Shown: piece after piece, positions 62,121-64,000 of the stretch
How positions within the stretch are numbered: the first letter of the stretch is position 1
How the letters are laid out: each line of letters begins with the position of its first letter
NCBI RefSeq assembly: GCF_002860405.1
Contig: NZ_NMWV01000014.1
Span: forward strand, 1 to 64,000
Length of the DNA: 64,000 bases
Direction: 5' to 3'
Source: Bifidobacterium imperatoris
Lineage (GTDB): Bacteria > Actinomycetota > Actinomycetes > Actinomycetales > Bifidobacteriaceae
Notes under the pieces: model-generated
Told to the model about the DNA's origin: nothing
Seen by the model: the letters and a program-made list of their open reading frames with translations, nothing else
The model's database searches: none
Position numbers and translations under genes: made by a program

Positions 62121-64000
62121 TTACCGAGTGACTGCACTCACAATGCTGTCTACGGTCAGGCCATAGCGCTTATTGAGCTCAGCCAGCGGCACACGATCGG
62201 TGAATTCCTTGGTGGCGCCGAAGTTCAGCACGCGCGGATTTAACGCAGAATCGCTGTGTTGCCAATGATTCGCGTAATAGGCGGTCACCTTTTCGCCCCA
62301 GCCGCCTTCAAGCTGACCATCTTCGAGCGTAATCACCAGCGCATGATCCTTGCGCAAGGATTCCAGCGCATCAGTATCCAACGAAGTGCATTGCCGCGGG
62401 TCAATCACCGTGGCAGTAATACCATGCTCGGATTGCAATGCCGTCGCCGCTCGTTCCGCCAACGGATACGTATTGCCCAAGCCGAGAATCGCCACCTGAG
62501 AGCCGGACTGGTTAATACGCCACGACAACATGTCAGAAAATACCGAGTCGACCGGCTGAGAGGCAGCGGTCTGTGCGCCGGTAATCGGACGCAGCGTTGC
62601 ATCACGTTCAGCGGCCAGTACGCCCTCACCCGGCACACGAATCACCACTGAACCAGTGGGTGCATTCTCAGCATTAGCCGGCAAAGTAGCCCAAGCCAAA
62701 TCATCCAAAAAATCACGGCCGGAAGTCGGCACCAGCATCGTCACCTGAGGAATATTGGCGAACATCGCCAAATCATAAGCGCCTGAATGCGTGTTATCCG
62801 AGCCGGAAAGCCCACCCAGAAAATCGAGCACCGTCACGCGCGAACGATTTAGACTCATCTCCTGGAAGAACTGGTCGTAAGCGCGCTGGAAGAAGGATGC
62901 AGTCGTGGCAACCACAGGAGTGCCGCCAGCGCGAGCGATACCGGCTGCAAACGCCACCGCATGCGATTCGGTAATACCGGTATCCACATAATGTGCACCC
63001 GCGCGCTCGCGGAACTCATGCGTAATGCCATTGGAACCTGGAGTCGCCGGAGAAATCACCACCAAACCTGGCTCAGATGCAAAACGCGGCTCGAGCGCAG
63101 CCATAGCCATTTTGCCGTAATACTTGCGCGGATCTTCCGGCTTGCCAAGCGACGCATCAGGATTCTGCCAATGCGAAGCCTCACACTGGCCCTCATGCGG
63201 CTCATGATCGGAGAGATTGCAATGATCGGAATGCCAAGGCTCATTGTGCAGCACGTTTGCGGTTGCCGTAATGCCTTCGGCCTTGTCGGTTGCAGTAGTG
63301 TGCTGTAGCTGTTGGTGAGCGGCGTCGACGGTGTCAGCCTTGCCCTCGTAACCCGCGCCCTTCAGTGTATGGATGTGCACCACCACCGGGTGATCGACAC
63401 CGCGTACCTCTTCAAAGGCTTTGACCAGCGCGTCCACATCATTGCCGGCTTCAACGTAGCGGTAATCCAATCCAAACGCATTGAAAATATTGGGCTGCGC
63501 AGCGCCGTCGGACGCACGCAGGCGGGCGAGCGGACCATACATGCCGCCAAAATCGCCGGCGATGGACATCTCATTGTCGTTGAAAATAATAATGAGATTG
63601 CCACCCTGCTCGGCTGCATTGTTCAAGCCTTCAAAAGCCACGCCGGAGCTCAAAGAGCCATCGCCGATTACGGCCACCACATTGCCGATGCCGCTGATAC
63701 CGGTAGTGCTTATTTCAGCATTGCGTGTTTTGGCGATGCCGCAAGCCAATGAAATTGAGGTGCCGGTGTGGCCAAGTACGAACTGATCATGGTCGCTTTC
63801 ATCTGGGTTGGTGAAGCCAGTGACATCATTGAAATGCTGCGGTTCAAGGTAGGCGAGAGCGCGGCCGGTCAGCATCTTATGCACATAGCTTTGATGGGAA
63901 ACATCGAAGACGATACGATCTCGCGGGGAATCGAATACGCGATGTAATGCCACCGTGGCCTCCACCATGCCGAGATTGGAGCCGATATGGCCACCATGCT
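62121..64000 (-). CDS. dxs: 1-deoxy-D-xylulose-5-phosphate synthase (5'-truncated by window edge)
   Basis: First enzyme of the MEP isoprenoid pathway, condensing pyruvate and glyceraldehyde 3-phosphate with thiamine diphosphate. The frame is open to the right edge, where HGGHIGSNLGMVEATVALH is read, the conserved DXS start region, so only the first 50 or so residues are missing and the ATG at 63968 is internal. The ThDP motif is GDGSLSSGVAFEGLN ... NDNEMSI. The transketolase pyrimidine domain (GITESHAVAFAAGIARAGG) and a C-terminal domain follow. About 625 residues are visible. Confidence 0.95.
   Translation of the reverse strand, partial: HGGHIGSNLGMVEATVALHRVFDSPRDRIVFDVSHQSYVHKMLTGRALAYLEPQHFNDVTGFTNPDESDHDQFVLGHTGTSISLACGIAKTRNAEISTTGISGIGNVVAVIGDGSLSSGVAFEGLNNAAEQGGNLIIIFNDNEMSIAGDFGGMYGPLARLRASDGAAQPNIFNAFGLDYRYVEAGNDVDALVKAFEEVRGVDHPVVVHIHTLKGAGYEGKADTVDAAHQQLQHTTATDKAEGITATANVLHNEPWHSDHCNLSDHEPHEGQCEASHWQNPDASLGKPEDPRKYYGKMAMAALEPRFASEPGLVVISPATPGSNGITHEFRERAGAHYVDTGITESHAVAFAAGIARAGGTPVVATTASFFQRAYDQFFQEMSLNRSRVTVLDFLGGLSGSDNTHSGAYDLAMFANIPQVTMLVPTSGRDFLDDLAWATLPANAENAPTGSVVIRVPGEGVLAAERDATLRPITGAQTAASQPVDSVFSDMLSWRINQSGSQVAILGLGNTYPLAERAATALQSEHGITATVIDPRQCTSLDTDALESLRKDHALVITLEDGQLEGGWGEKVTAYYANHWQHSDSALNPRVLNFGATKEFTDRVPLAELNKRYGLTVDSIVSAVTR

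Overview
The window is chromosomal DNA from a high-GC Gram-positive gut bacterium, almost certainly a Bifidobacterium of the longum/breve group. The pointers are a GH42 beta-galactosidase next to MalFG-type permeases and lipoprotein sugar-binding proteins, a GH51 arabinofuranosidase, a fimbrial locus with LPLTG sorting signals, LuxS, PdxST, and several probable leaderless starts. There is no phage, no CRISPR array and no complete insertion sequence. The species call is from recognition only.

Layout. 1-7141: beta-galactoside uptake and hydrolysis (two permeases, the first cut by the left edge; GH42 enzyme; two paralogous binding lipoproteins). 7317-8096: coaX on the minus strand. 8238-13465: a five-gene Dpp/Opp-type ABC importer with overlapping genes. 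13699-15924: an autoregulated GntR (YtrA-type) regulator with an ABC ATPase and a membrane protein. 16026-18757: a tiny Cys-Cys-Cys leader ORF, cystathionine beta-synthase and cystathionine gamma-synthase. 18808-22067: recQ, luxS and a GNAT gene. 22120-25237: an amino-acid permease divergent from alr. 25238-32771: the accessory fimbrial region (tip-type pilin, major pilin, HTH protein ending in a G tract), bounded on both sides by arrays of hairpins with a 61-bp period. 32772-34241: an AT-rich foreign-looking membrane protein. 34460-37915: dgt-like gene and dnaG. 38087-43305: a surface transglutaminase-like protein and a wall-anchored subtilase. 43556-46853: pdxS, pdxT and a MocR/PdxR-type regulator. 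46841-52981 (minus strand): a 2-aminoethylphosphonate (AEP) locus with an ABC ATPase, a permease-permease-binding-protein fusion, phnW and phnX. 53457-54635: an ArsB/CitMHS-type transporter. 54648-58014: GH51 enzyme divergent from an RpiR regulator. 58067-58139: tRNA-Arg(TCT). 58380-61988: a MacB-type ABC system with a CARDB-like anchored protein. 62121-64000: dxs, cut by the right edge.

How the parts work together. LuxS releases homocysteine, which the Cbs/MetB pair can convert through cystathionine; the Cys-codon leader suggests that this pair is controlled by cysteine supply. The AEP locus would import AEP, transaminate it to phosphonoacetaldehyde (PhnW) and split that to acetaldehyde and phosphate (PhnX). 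PdxST makes the PLP needed by PhnW, Alr, Cbs, MetB and the MocR regulator, all encoded in this window.

The strongest unusual signals are: (1) a probably leaderless polycysteine leader peptide before cbs; (2) two inverted copies of a structured element around phnW, with a conserved 70-nt core inside an outer stem that covaries between copies; (3) 61-bp-period hairpin arrays on both sides of the fimbrial region; (4) the permease-binding protein fusion in the AEP transporter; and (5) a dispersed gut-type CTCCC repeat, one copy of which encodes the C-terminus of Cbs.
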